Shown in pieces: positions 19,309 to 26,983 of a DNA stretch of 54,096 nt (position 1 is the stretch's first letter; the number at the start of each line of letters is the position of its first letter). The notes below the pieces were generated by a model that was not told where the DNA came from, made no database searches, and was given only the letters and a program-made list of their open reading frames with translations. Position numbers and translations under genes: made by a program. The stretch comes from Burkholderiales bacterium (GTDB lineage: Bacteria > Pseudomonadota > Gammaproteobacteria > Burkholderiales > Casimicrobiaceae). Location: the NCBI GenBank assembly GCA_025352105.1, contig JANXUB010000220.1:1-54096 (forward strand), in the 5' to 3' direction.

Positions 19309-19373
19309 GTGGGAGCGGTTCCACCGCGATGAATCCACCGGCACGTCACGAATCGCGGTGGAACCGCTCCCAC
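19309..19373. repeat. REPIN-type inverted REP doublet
   Basis: Two perfectly complementary 22-bp arms (19309-19330 and 19352-19373) starting GTGGGAGCGGTTCCACCGCG, separated by 21 bp. Each arm has its own small palindrome (GCGG/CCGC). The outer flanks AGTCA/TGACT extend the symmetry. The GTGGGAGCGG head is typical of REP sequences mobilised by RAYT transposases in proteobacteria. No RAYT gene and no second copy were seen here. Confidence 0.85.
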
Positions 19374-19382
19374 TGACTGGCC

Positions 19383-20120
19383 TTACAGAGCAGTCGCGAC
19401 GGGCGCTAAGGCCTTCTGCCAGCGCTCGAACGGCAATTTGTACTCCGCCTGCAGCGCTCGGGCACGCGCCTGAATTGCGCGGTTGTCGAGCGCAGGCAAC
19501 GGCGATTTGGTGGCGATCACGGTGACGTTTTCAGTCGCGATTGCCGGAAGCAAGACGATGTTGTCCGCACCAAAAACGGCACGCAATCTGCGCAGCCCGC
19601 CACGGTAGCGCGTGACGCTGCTCCACATGTTTGCGACAAACACGCCACGGGCTTTCAGCGCAGTGTGTGCTGCCGCATAAAAGTCTGCTGACTCCAGCGT
19701 GCCCACGCGACCACGACCGTCATAGCAATCGACCCAGATCCAGTCGACGCTTGACGCCGGGCGCTCAGTGATCACTTTTGCCGCGTCGCCCAGCGTGAGC
19801 ACAACGCGTGGATCGTCCGCAGGCAACGGAAACGCCGACCGCGTCAAAGCCATCACATCAGCGCGCAACTCAACGACTTCCATACGTTTAAGCGACTCTT
19901 CCCAATGCGCCAGCGCCCAGCGCGGCAACGAGCCCACGCCCAGCCCCGCGACGTAAACATGCTTGGGAGGTGGCGTAAACAACAACGCCGCACACATGTC
20001 CTGCGCGTAGCCAAGCGCGAGGTCGGCAGGGCGACTAATGCGCATGCGGCCCTGCACCCATTCCGAACCAAAGTGCAGCGTACGGAAACCGTGTTGTTCT
20101 GAAATCAGGAGGTCGGACAT
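19383..20120 (-). CDS. Spermidine synthase-like methyltransferase-fold protein
   Basis: 245 residues. The Rossmann core is visible: VYVAGLGVGSLPRWAL (about 56-71), MEVVELRADVMALTRSAF (about 80-97), RVVLTLGDAAKVI and WIWVDCYDGRG (about 128-138). This matches SpeE-like proteins, but the classic GGGDGG loop is altered (AGLGVGS), so true aminopropyltransferase activity is doubtful. It is a single gene, divergent from ribB; its stop lies 9 bp from the REPIN. Confidence 0.82.
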   Translation of the reverse strand: MSDLLISEQHGFRTLHFGSEWVQGRMRISRPADLALGYAQDMCAALLFTPPPKHVYVAGLGVGSLPRWALAHWEESLKRMEVVELRADVMALTRSAFPLPADDPRVVLTLGDAAKVITERPASSVDWIWVDCYDGRGRVGTLESADFYAAAHTALKARGVFVANMWSSVTRYRGGLRRLRAVFGADNIVLLPAIATENVTVIATKSPLPALDNRAIQARARALQAEYKLPFERWQKALAPVATAL

Positions 20121-20260
20121 GAATGGGCGTCGCTAGCCAAATGGTTTACTCGAAGCCCGTTATTGTCTCCAATCAGCGAAGCGAACAGCGCGCCGGCTCA
20201 GGTGCAACCGCGCCGCCCGCATAAAATGGCTGCTTCTCCTCCAGAGAGTTGCTCTTTGCC

Positions 20261-21415
20261 ATGGCTAATTCCGCTTCCGTTTCCAAACCCCTCCTGTCCG
20301 CCGTCGCGGCTCCCGCAGCCCCGGTGGCGTCTGTACTGTCCACCGTCCCGGAAATCATCGCCGATTTAAAAGCTGGTCGCATGGTCATTCTGGTCGACGA
20401 AGAGGACCGCGAAAACGAAGGTGATCTCGTGCTCGCCGCCGAGTTCGTGACGCCCGAGGCGATCAATTTCATGGCCAAGCATGCGCGTGGCCTTATTTGT
20501 TTGACGCTGACGCAGGAGCGCTGTGCGCAGCTCAATCTGCCGCTGATGACGTCGTCAAATCGCTCGGGATTCGGGACAAACTTCACGCTGTCGATCGAAG
20601 CCGCAGAAGGCGTGTCGAGCGGAATCTCGGCGGCGGACCGTGCGCGTACCGTCAAGGCGGCGGTTGCGTTCAATGCAAAACCATCCGACATCGTGCAGCC
20701 GGGCCACATTTTTCCGGTCATGGCGCAACCGGGCGGTGTGCTGATGCGCGCGGGCCATACTGAAGCGGGCTGCGACCTTACGCGCATGGCGGGGCTCACG
20801 CCAGCGTCGGTGATTTGTGAAGTCATGAAAGACGACGGCACGATGGCGCGCCTGCCGGACCTGCTGATTTTCGCCAAAGAACACGGCTTGAAAATTGGTG
20901 CGATCACCGATCTGATTCAGTACCGTGCAGCGCAGGAAAACCTCGTGGAATGCGTGGGCGAACGCCCATTGCAAACCGCTCAGGGCTCATTCACACTCAA
21001 AGTTTTCCGCGAGAAATTGACTGCCGCGACCCATCTCGCCATCGTCAAAGGCACGCCAACCCATGCGCGCGAAACGGTCGTGCGTGTGCATGAGCCGTTG
21101 TCGGTGATTGACACGCTGGATGCCGATAGTGCGGTGCATTCGTGGAGCATTCCGAATGCGCTCGCAAGATTGCAGACCGCTGATGCCGGTGTGCTTGTTT
21201 TGCTGCATCAAAGCGAAACGGCAGACGACCTGCGTGACCGTGCGCTGAATGTGAAACCGCTTAATGCGCACAAGATGGATTTGCGCACGTACGGCATTGG
21301 CGCGCAAATTTTGCGGGCGTTGAACGTCGGCAAGATGCGGGTGCTGGCGCGGCCACGCCGCATGCCGTCGATGACGGGGTTTGACCTTGAAGTCGTGGCC
21401 TACGACGAACAATAG
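20261..21415 (+). CDS. ribB: 3,4-dihydroxy-2-butanone 4-phosphate synthase with inactive GTP cyclohydrolase II-like domain (RibBX)
   Basis: 384 residues. The N-terminal domain makes DHBP from ribulose 5-phosphate: DEEDRENEGDLV (metal and substrate loop), FGTNFTLSIEAAEG and GHTEAGCDL (catalytic His/Glu) are present. The C-terminal half aligns in layout with RibA but lacks the three zinc cysteines and the GDVFGS-type motif; VRVHEPLSVIDTLDADS stands in its place, so cyclohydrolase activity should be absent and a separate ribA is expected elsewhere. ATG at 20261. No FMN riboswitch is visible in the 140-bp leader. ribH follows after 32 nt. Confidence 0.93.
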   Translation: MANSASVSKPLLSAVAAPAAPVASVLSTVPEIIADLKAGRMVILVDEEDRENEGDLVLAAEFVTPEAINFMAKHARGLICLTLTQERCAQLNLPLMTSSNRSGFGTNFTLSIEAAEGVSSGISAADRARTVKAAVAFNAKPSDIVQPGHIFPVMAQPGGVLMRAGHTEAGCDLTRMAGLTPASVICEVMKDDGTMARLPDLLIFAKEHGLKIGAITDLIQYRAAQENLVECVGERPLQTAQGSFTLKVFREKLTAATHLAIVKGTPTHARETVVRVHEPLSVIDTLDADSAVHSWSIPNALARLQTADAGVLVLLHQSETADDLRDRALNVKPLNAHKMDLRTYGIGAQILRALNVGKMRVLARPRRMPSMTGFDLEVVAYDEQ

Positions 21416-21447
21416 ACAAAAGATAGCGAAAAGAAGAAAGCACAACC

Positions 21448-21921
21448 ATGTCCCTGCAACCCCTCATGAAACTTCGCGGCTCCGGCTTGCGCATCGGTAT
21501 TGTCACCGCGCGTTTCAACGCACCGATTTGCGAAAAACTGCTCGCAGGTGCCAAAAAAGCGCTCGCCGAAATGGGCGTTGAACCTGGCGATATCGCTGAG
21601 GTCACCGTGCCCGGCGCGCTGGAAATTGCGTTCGCGCTGCAGGCCTTCGCGAGCACCGAAGAGTTCGATGCACTGATTGCGCTTGGTTGCGTGATCAAGG
21701 GTGACACCTACCATTTCGAAATTGTCTGTAACGAATCGGCCGCTGGCATTACGCGCGTCGGACTAGAGCTTGACGTGGCAATTGGCAACGGCGTGCTCAC
21801 GACCTACACCGATGAGCAGGCCTCGATTCGCGCCGAGCAGAAGGGCTTTGAGGCGGCGCAGGCGGCCGTTGAAATGGCGCTCTTGCAAGAGTGGACCCAT
21901 TCGAAGTTTGGCGAATCCTGA
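21448..21921 (+). CDS. ribH: 6,7-dimethyl-8-ribityllumazine synthase
   Basis: Condenses DHBP with the ribitylamino-uracil to lumazine, in the cytoplasm. It has 157 residues, normal length. Blocks: IGIVTARFNAPICEKLL, VPGALEIAFALQ, ALGCVIKGDTYHFEIVCNE (active-site His) and GVLTTYTDEQA. It lies between ribB and nusB with short gaps, and its product uses the ribB product directly. Confidence 0.97.
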   Translation: MSLQPLMKLRGSGLRIGIVTARFNAPICEKLLAGAKKALAEMGVEPGDIAEVTVPGALEIAFALQAFASTEEFDALIALGCVIKGDTYHFEIVCNESAAGITRVGLELDVAIGNGVLTTYTDEQASIRAEQKGFEAAQAAVEMALLQEWTHSKFGES

Positions 21922-21923
21922 TC

Positions 21924-22430
21924 ATGGCTGCATCCGCACCGTCGCAACCTTCTGGCGCACCGCAAACCAAACCCAAACCAAAGTCCGCACGCCGCTGGGC
22001 GCGTGAGTTCGCGCTGCAAGGGCTCTACGAGTTTTATGTGGCCGAACATGATGCCGTCTCGATCCGCCATCGCGCCGAGGGCGACGAAGATTTCAAGCGC
22101 TGCGACAAGGCTTTTTTTCGCGAAATGTGGAAAGGCATGACCGACGATATCGAATCGCTGGTCGCAATCGCGCAGCCGCACGTTGATCGTCCGTTCGCGC
22201 AGATCAGCCCGATTGAGCGCGGCATTATTTTGATCGGCACATGGGAGCTGAAATCTCGGCTCGACATTCCGTATCGGGTCGCGATCAACGAATCGGTCGA
22301 GCTCGCCAAGAGCTTCGGCGGCACCGACGGCCACAAGTGGGTAAACGGTGTGCTCGACAAGGTTGCGCCTTTGCTGCGGGCCGACGAAATTGCAGCAGGG
22401 CCGCGTTCGCGGCCGAAACCAGCCAATTAG
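21924..22430 (+). CDS. nusB: Transcription antitermination factor NusB
   Basis: 168 residues. All-helical NusB fold: SARRWAREFALQGLYEFYV (RNA-binding N-terminal helix), PFAQISPIERGIILIGTWEL and the C-terminal block IPYRVAINESVELAKSFGGTDGHKWVNGVLDKV. It acts with NusE in rRNA antitermination. The start follows the ribH stop by 2 nt. The N-terminal extension is Pro/Lys rich. Dyad element copy A lies 28 nt behind the stop. Confidence 0.96.
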   Translation: MAASAPSQPSGAPQTKPKPKSARRWAREFALQGLYEFYVAEHDAVSIRHRAEGDEDFKRCDKAFFREMWKGMTDDIESLVAIAQPHVDRPFAQISPIERGIILIGTWELKSRLDIPYRVAINESVELAKSFGGTDGHKWVNGVLDKVAPLLRADEIAAGPRSRPKPAN

Positions 22431-22458
22431 CTGCTGTTTTGAGCCTTGAAACGAGCAA

Positions 22459-22576
22459 CAGCTTTTCTTTTGAAATAACCGCTATATGTGGGCTAGACAG
22501 ACGTTGAGCCAATTGTCGACTTATGGCGAAATTCGTGGTTAAGCCCACATGGAATGGGCGTTCTATCAAAAAGCCG
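22459..22576. repeat. Dyad-symmetric intergenic element, copy A (118 bp)
   Basis: It begins CAGCTTTTCTTTTGAAATA and ends ATCAAAAAGCCG. TTGTCGACTT is at the exact centre (GTCGAC at 57-62 of 118). The arms share an ATGTGGGCT block. It is located between nusB and thiL. Confidence 0.8.
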
Positions 22577-22610
22577 ATGAGCAATTGTTCTCTCGGATGC
22601 GAGCGTCCGC

Positions 22611-23651
22611 GTGACTGAATTCGAACTCATCGCGCGCTATTTCACGCGGCCCAATCGTTCGGCGATGCTTGGCAACGGCGACGACTGCGCCATCGTCGCA
22701 CCGACCACTGGCAATGCGTTTGCGGTGACCACGGACACGTTAATCGTTGGTCGCCACTTCCTGCCAACGCTTGATCCGTTCAAGCTTGGCCGCCGCGTGG
22801 TCAATGTGAACTTCAGCGATCTGGCCGCAATGGGAGCCTCGCCGCGCTACGCCATGCTTTCGCTGACGTTGCCGCAAATTGACGAAGAATGGGTTTCGCG
22901 ATTTAGCGATGGGTTGTGGACGGCTCTCGACCAATACGACGTTGAACTCATCGGCGGCAACACCACCAAAGGGCCGCTCGCGATTGCCATGACCGCGTTT
23001 GGCGAATTGCCGCCCGACGGCGCGCTCAAACGCTCGGGAGCACGGGCAGGCGACGAGCTGTGGGTCAGCGGCCCGCTCGGAGATGCGGGCTGGGCGTTGA
23101 CGAGCCTGATCCGTGATCGCAGCGGCGACGGCGGATTTGCCATTGAGGCGACCGCGGCTCAGATCGAAAAATACGAATCTCCCACCGCGCGAGTGGCGCT
23201 CGGCCTTTCGTTGCGCGGCATCGCTACAAGCTGCATCGACATTTCCGACGGCTTGCTAAGCGAGGCGAGGCACCTGGCAACGGCGTCTGGAGTGAGCATC
23301 GATATCGACATCGAAGCGATCCCCACCGGAATCGAGACGATTGATCGCAGCGATCAGCGGACAGCGGCCAAGCGACTCAACGCAGCGACAAGTGACGCGG
23401 AACGCAACGCGCTAATTGTTGCCCAGCTCGCGCAGAGCTGTGTACTCGCGACGGGCGACGCCTACGAGCTGCTATTCACCGCGCCGCCCGATCAACACGA
23501 AGCCGTTGCCGCGATCCTCGCGCGCGAAAACCTACCCGGCGCATGCATCGGACGCGTCACGTCAGCCGATGCTGAAAACCACGTCCGCGTCCTCGACGCG
23601 CAAGCACGCGTCATGGACATTCAAGTCAAAGGCTGGGATCATTTCGCATGA
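22611..23651 (+). CDS. thiL: Thiamine-monophosphate kinase
   Basis: Phosphorylates thiamine monophosphate to the active cofactor. It has 346 residues. The N-terminal MLGNGDDCAIV, the TTDTLIVGRHF metal block, NFSDLAAMGASP and CIDISDGLLSEARHLA are family signatures. A short Ala/Thr insert around 245-265 is unremarkable. It starts with GTG (22611). The stop overlaps the pgpA start by 4 nt (ATGA). Confidence 0.95.
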   Translation: MTEFELIARYFTRPNRSAMLGNGDDCAIVAPTTGNAFAVTTDTLIVGRHFLPTLDPFKLGRRVVNVNFSDLAAMGASPRYAMLSLTLPQIDEEWVSRFSDGLWTALDQYDVELIGGNTTKGPLAIAMTAFGELPPDGALKRSGARAGDELWVSGPLGDAGWALTSLIRDRSGDGGFAIEATAAQIEKYESPTARVALGLSLRGIATSCIDISDGLLSEARHLATASGVSIDIDIEAIPTGIETIDRSDQRTAAKRLNAATSDAERNALIVAQLAQSCVLATGDAYELLFTAPPDQHEAVAAILARENLPGACIGRVTSADAENHVRVLDAQARVMDIQVKGWDHFA

Positions 23652-24157
23652 GTGACGTTGCCCTGCCTTCGACCCGCTCGCAAAAGCCCACGCTGCGCTT
23701 CATGCTGTCGCATCCGGCGCATGTGATTTCGCTTGGCTTCGGCAGCGGGCTTGCGCCGTTTGCACCGGGCACGTTCGGCACGCTGCTGGGCTGGTTTGCG
23801 ACACGCTGGTTGCAGCCGATGATGGGCGACGAGGTGTTCTTCATCGGCCTTGTATTTGGGCTCATCATTGGCACTTGGGCCGCAGGTGTCACGGGACGCG
23901 CGCTGGGCGCAAGCGACCATGGATCGATTGTGTGGGATGAGGTCATCGCGATGGCGCTGATTACGGCTTTGCTGCCCGGCGCGATGTGGAAACAGGCGTG
24001 GGCATTCTTGCTTTTTCGCTTGCTGGATATTCGCAAACCGGGCCCAATTGGCTGGGCGGATCGCAACGTCAAAGGTGCGTTTGGCGTGATGCTGGACGAC
24101 CTGATCGCGGCGGCAATGACGTTGTTTATTGTGGCGCTTTGGATTCGTGTGCTATGA
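23648..24157 (+). CDS. pgpA: Phosphatidylglycerophosphatase A
   Basis: 169 residues, inner membrane. It removes phosphate from PGP to give phosphatidylglycerol. FGSGLAPFAPGTFGTLLG, the VWDEVIAMALI acidic site and FRLLDIRKPGPIGWADRN are the PgpA hallmarks. It overlaps both neighbours by 4 nt (thiL upstream, pncC downstream), a tight operon. Confidence 0.96.
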   Translation: MSDVALPSTRSQKPTLRFMLSHPAHVISLGFGSGLAPFAPGTFGTLLGWFATRWLQPMMGDEVFFIGLVFGLIIGTWAAGVTGRALGASDHGSIVWDEVIAMALITALLPGAMWKQAWAFLLFRLLDIRKPGPIGWADRNVKGAFGVMLDDLIAAAMTLFIVALWIRVL

Positions 24158-24654
24158 ACGCGCTGTTCGATGAATGGATCAGACTCGCAGAGCACATTGG
24201 CAAAGTGTGCGTCGCGGAGAAGCGCATCATCGCTGGCGGTGAGAGCTGCACGGGCGGCCTGATCGCTGCCGTGCTTACGAGCGTCAGCGGTTCATCGGCG
24301 TGGGTAGATCGCGGCTTCGTCACCTACAGCAACGAAGCGAAAATGGAGATGTTGGGTGTTGCCTCAGCAACGCTCGCCGCATTTGGCGCTGTGAGCGAAG
24401 AAACCGCCCGCGAGATGGCAACCGGCGCTTTGAGAAACAGTCGGGCGACCATGGCCTACTCAGTGACTGGCGTGGCGGGACCAACGGGTGGGACGGCGAC
24501 GAAACCCGTCGGAATGGTTTGCTTCGGTTTTGCGACCGCCGATGGTGTGCGTTCGTTTATGCATCATTTCTCAGGCGACCGCAGCGCCGTGCGCGAGCAG
24601 AGTGTGAATTTCGTGCTCGGTGAACTGGCCAAACTTGAGCAGCGTCCGCTATAA
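24154..24654 (+). CDS. pncC: Nicotinamide-nucleotide amidohydrolase (CinA C-terminal type)
   Basis: 166 residues. It deamidates NMN to NaMN for NAD recycling. AGGESCTGGLIAAVLTSVSGSS, FVTYSNEAK and SVTGVAGPTGGT are the signature blocks, with the active-site Ser and Tyr. The stand-alone C-terminal domain is the usual PncC form. The ATG overlaps the pgpA stop (ATGA). Confidence 0.95.
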   Translation: MNALFDEWIRLAEHIGKVCVAEKRIIAGGESCTGGLIAAVLTSVSGSSAWVDRGFVTYSNEAKMEMLGVASATLAAFGAVSEETAREMATGALRNSRATMAYSVTGVAGPTGGTATKPVGMVCFGFATADGVRSFMHHFSGDRSAVREQSVNFVLGELAKLEQRPL

Positions 24655-24690
24655 ACTGCCTGTTGTTCACGGCTCATTCGTCACTCCACT

Positions 24691-25206
24691 ATGAAGTGCC
24701 CCTTCTGCGGCTCCCTTGAAACACAGGTAATCGACTCGCGCGTCTCAGAGACTGGCGACGCGATTCGTCGTCGCCGTAAATGCCTCGCCTGCGACAAACG
24801 TTTCACGACGTTCGAGACCGTTGAAATGCGTATGCCGCAAGTCATCAAGGGTAACGGCACACGCATCGATTTCAATGTGGAAAAAATTCGCACTGGCTTC
24901 AATCGCGCGCTGCACAAGCGCTTCGTACCGACCGAATTCGTCGATCAGGCGATTGCGCGTATCACCGCGAATATTCACAGCCTCGGTGAGCGCGAAATCC
25001 CGTCGCGCAGCATTGGCGAAATGGTCATGTCGGAGCTCTACAAGCTAGACAAAGTGGCCTATATCCGCTTTGCTTCGGTCTACAAGTCATTTCAGGACGT
25101 TGAGGATTTCCGCTCCGCGCTGCACGAGGTCGAGCGCCCGACGGCAGCCAAGATCGTCAAAAAGCCCGTCGCTAAAAACCTGAAACAACCGCCTAAAAAT
25201 GTTTAG
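24691..25206 (+). CDS. nrdR: Transcriptional repressor NrdR
   Basis: 171 residues. An N-terminal zinc ribbon (CPFC at 3-6 and CLAC further on) is followed by an RRRRKC stretch that contacts DNA and an ATP-cone domain ([20 protein letters not shown]). It represses ribonucleotide reductase genes in response to ATP/dATP. Its predicted operator is in front of nrdA at 995-1042. The C-terminus has a Lys/Pro-rich extension beyond the usual ~150 residues. It overlaps ribD by 8 nt. Confidence 0.97.
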   Translation: MKCPFCGSLETQVIDSRVSETGDAIRRRRKCLACDKRFTTFETVEMRMPQVIKGNGTRIDFNVEKIRTGFNRALHKRFVPTEFVDQAIARITANIHSLGEREIPSRSIGEMVMSELYKLDKVAYIRFASVYKSFQDVEDFRSALHEVERPTAAKIVKKPVAKNLKQPPKNV

Positions 25207-26293
25207 CGCGGAAGACGAAACTTTCATGCGTCGCGCGCTGGAGCTTGCGGCGATGGCGATGAATCATGCGACGCCGAATCCGCGCGTAGGGTGCGTGATC
25301 GTGCGCGACGGACATGTGATCGCTGAGGGCTTTACGCAGCGTCCGGGCGAACCGCACGCCGAGGCACATGCGATCAAGAACGCGCGCGCGAAAGGCTCGG
25401 ATCTGAATGGGGCGACAGCCTACGTGACGCTTGAGCCCTGCAATCATTTTGGCAAGACGCCTCCGTGCACCGAGGCTTTGATCGGCGCGGGCATCAAGCG
25501 CGTGGTGACCGCTATGGAGGACCCGAACCCGATGGTCGGCGGCACCGGGCACACGCGGCTGCGCGATGCCGGCCTCGATGTGCGTGTCGGGTTGCTGTCG
25601 CATGACGCGCTCGAACTCAATATTGGTTTTGTAAAACGAATGACGACTGGGCTGCCGTGGGTACGCTGCAAAGTCGCGGCGTCCATGGACGGACGCACCG
25701 GACTCGCGAGTGGCGAATCGCAATGGATCACCGGCGACGAGGCGCGTCGCGATGGCCACCGCTGGCGTGCAAGAGCCTGTGCCGTACTCACTGGCAGTGG
25801 CACTGTTCGCCATGACAATCCGGCGATGACGGTGCGGGGTGTCACCACGGTCCTGCCGCTGCGTCAGCCATTGCGCGTCGTGTTCGATCATCTCGGCGAG
25901 TTGAGCCCAACGGCCAAAGTGTTGCAAGGCGGCGCGCTTGTTTATTGTTCCGATCAGATGCCGGTGGGTCTGCCCGATAACGTTGAAGTCGTGCGGCTGC
26001 CCGACAGCCAAAAAGGCAACAAGATTGATTCCGCTGCGGCCCTGCAAGACCTCGGCGCTCGCGGCGTGAACGAGTTGCATGTTGAGGCAGGTGCCCGACT
26101 CATGGGGCCGATCATTGAGGCGGGACTCGTCGACGAACTGCTCGTGTATCTCGCGCCAAAATTGCTGGGGCGTGACGCGAGGGAGATGTTCTCGTTTGCC
26201 GCGCCCAACAAGCTTGACGATGCGATGCAGTTTGATTTGCACGACGTCACGCGACTGGGCGATGACGTGCGCATAATGATGCGGGCGAAATAA
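25199..26293 (+). CDS. ribD: Bifunctional riboflavin deaminase/reductase
   Basis: 364 residues. The deaminase domain (1-145) has HAEAHAI and the [16 protein letters not shown] zinc site. The reductase domain (about 146-364) has [22 protein letters not shown] and [10 protein letters not shown]. It performs the second and third riboflavin steps. It starts within the end of nrdR and is followed by ribE after 21 nt. Confidence 0.96.
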   Translation: MFSAEDETFMRRALELAAMAMNHATPNPRVGCVIVRDGHVIAEGFTQRPGEPHAEAHAIKNARAKGSDLNGATAYVTLEPCNHFGKTPPCTEALIGAGIKRVVTAMEDPNPMVGGTGHTRLRDAGLDVRVGLLSHDALELNIGFVKRMTTGLPWVRCKVAASMDGRTGLASGESQWITGDEARRDGHRWRARACAVLTGSGTVRHDNPAMTVRGVTTVLPLRQPLRVVFDHLGELSPTAKVLQGGALVYCSDQMPVGLPDNVEVVRLPDSQKGNKIDSAAALQDLGARGVNELHVEAGARLMGPIIEAGLVDELLVYLAPKLLGRDAREMFSFAAPNKLDDAMQFDLHDVTRLGDDVRIMMRAK

Positions 26294-26314
26294 TTTTCGT
26301 GAGGAAGAACTAGC

Positions 26315-26917
26315 GTGTTTACCGGAATCATCACTGGCCTTGGGCGTGTCACGGCGCACGAACCGATTGGCGACGGACAGCGCATCACGGTGGCTTGCGG
26401 CGACTGGAAGCTCGACGATATCGCGATTGGAGACTCGATTGCGCATTCGGGCTGCTGCTTGACGATTGTCGAAAAAGGCGCGGGACTCTTGCGCTCGGAC
26501 GTGTCGGCGCATTCACTGAACATCGTTGCAGGACTCGAGGTCGGGGCTCTCGTAAATCTCGAAAAGTCGCTGACACTCGCCGACAAACTCGGCGGCCATC
26601 TGGTGACTGGTCACATCGATGCCACAGGCGTTGTTACGCAATGGAAAAATCTTGCCGAGAGCTGGCTGCTCGAAGTCGAAGTGCCCGCACATCTCGGTAA
26701 ATTCATCGCGCAAAAAGGCTCGATCACGGTCAATGGCGTGAGCCTCACTGTTAACTCCGTTGAAGACGTTGCAACCGGCACACGCTTTCAGGTCAACGTG
26801 ATTCCACACACCTATCAGGTCACCAATTTCTTTGAATTGGCGCAAGGCCACCGCGTGAATATCGAAATTGACACCATCGCGCGATACGTTGAACGTTTGA
26901 CTTCTTCCGTTCGATAA
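26315..26917 (+). CDS. ribE: Riboflavin synthase, alpha chain
   Basis: 200 residues, two lumazine-binding repeats. MFTGIITGLGRV, SIAHSGCCLTIV, GGHLVTGHIDATG and the second-repeat SITVNGVSLTVNSV are present. It forms riboflavin from two lumazines. GTG start at 26315 with GAGGAAG upstream. It ends the nrdR-ribD-ribE group, closed by a bidirectional terminator. Confidence 0.96.
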   Translation: MFTGIITGLGRVTAHEPIGDGQRITVACGDWKLDDIAIGDSIAHSGCCLTIVEKGAGLLRSDVSAHSLNIVAGLEVGALVNLEKSLTLADKLGGHLVTGHIDATGVVTQWKNLAESWLLEVEVPAHLGKFIAQKGSITVNGVSLTVNSVEDVATGTRFQVNVIPHTYQVTNFFELAQGHRVNIEIDTIARYVERLTSSVR

Positions 26918-26937
26918 TTCGCAGAAAAGTCGGACAA

Positions 26938-26964
26938 AAAAAGAGCCGCAATGCGGCTCTTTTT
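26938..26964. terminator. Bidirectional terminator between ribE and the repeat-protein gene
   Basis: AAAAAGAGCCGC AAT GCGGCTCTTTTT: a perfect 12-bp stem with a 3-nt loop and A/T tracts on both sides, placed between convergent genes. Confidence 0.93.
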
Positions 26965-26983
26965 ACTTTCGATAAGCGAGAGA

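Noticed and set aside
20121-20260. FMN riboswitch upstream of ribB
   Set aside because: The region is short and lacks the conserved RFN sequence blocks.
25193-26512. 439-residue open frame opposite ribD-ribE
   Set aside because: Shadow of two clearly functional genes; Arg/His-rich and without domains.
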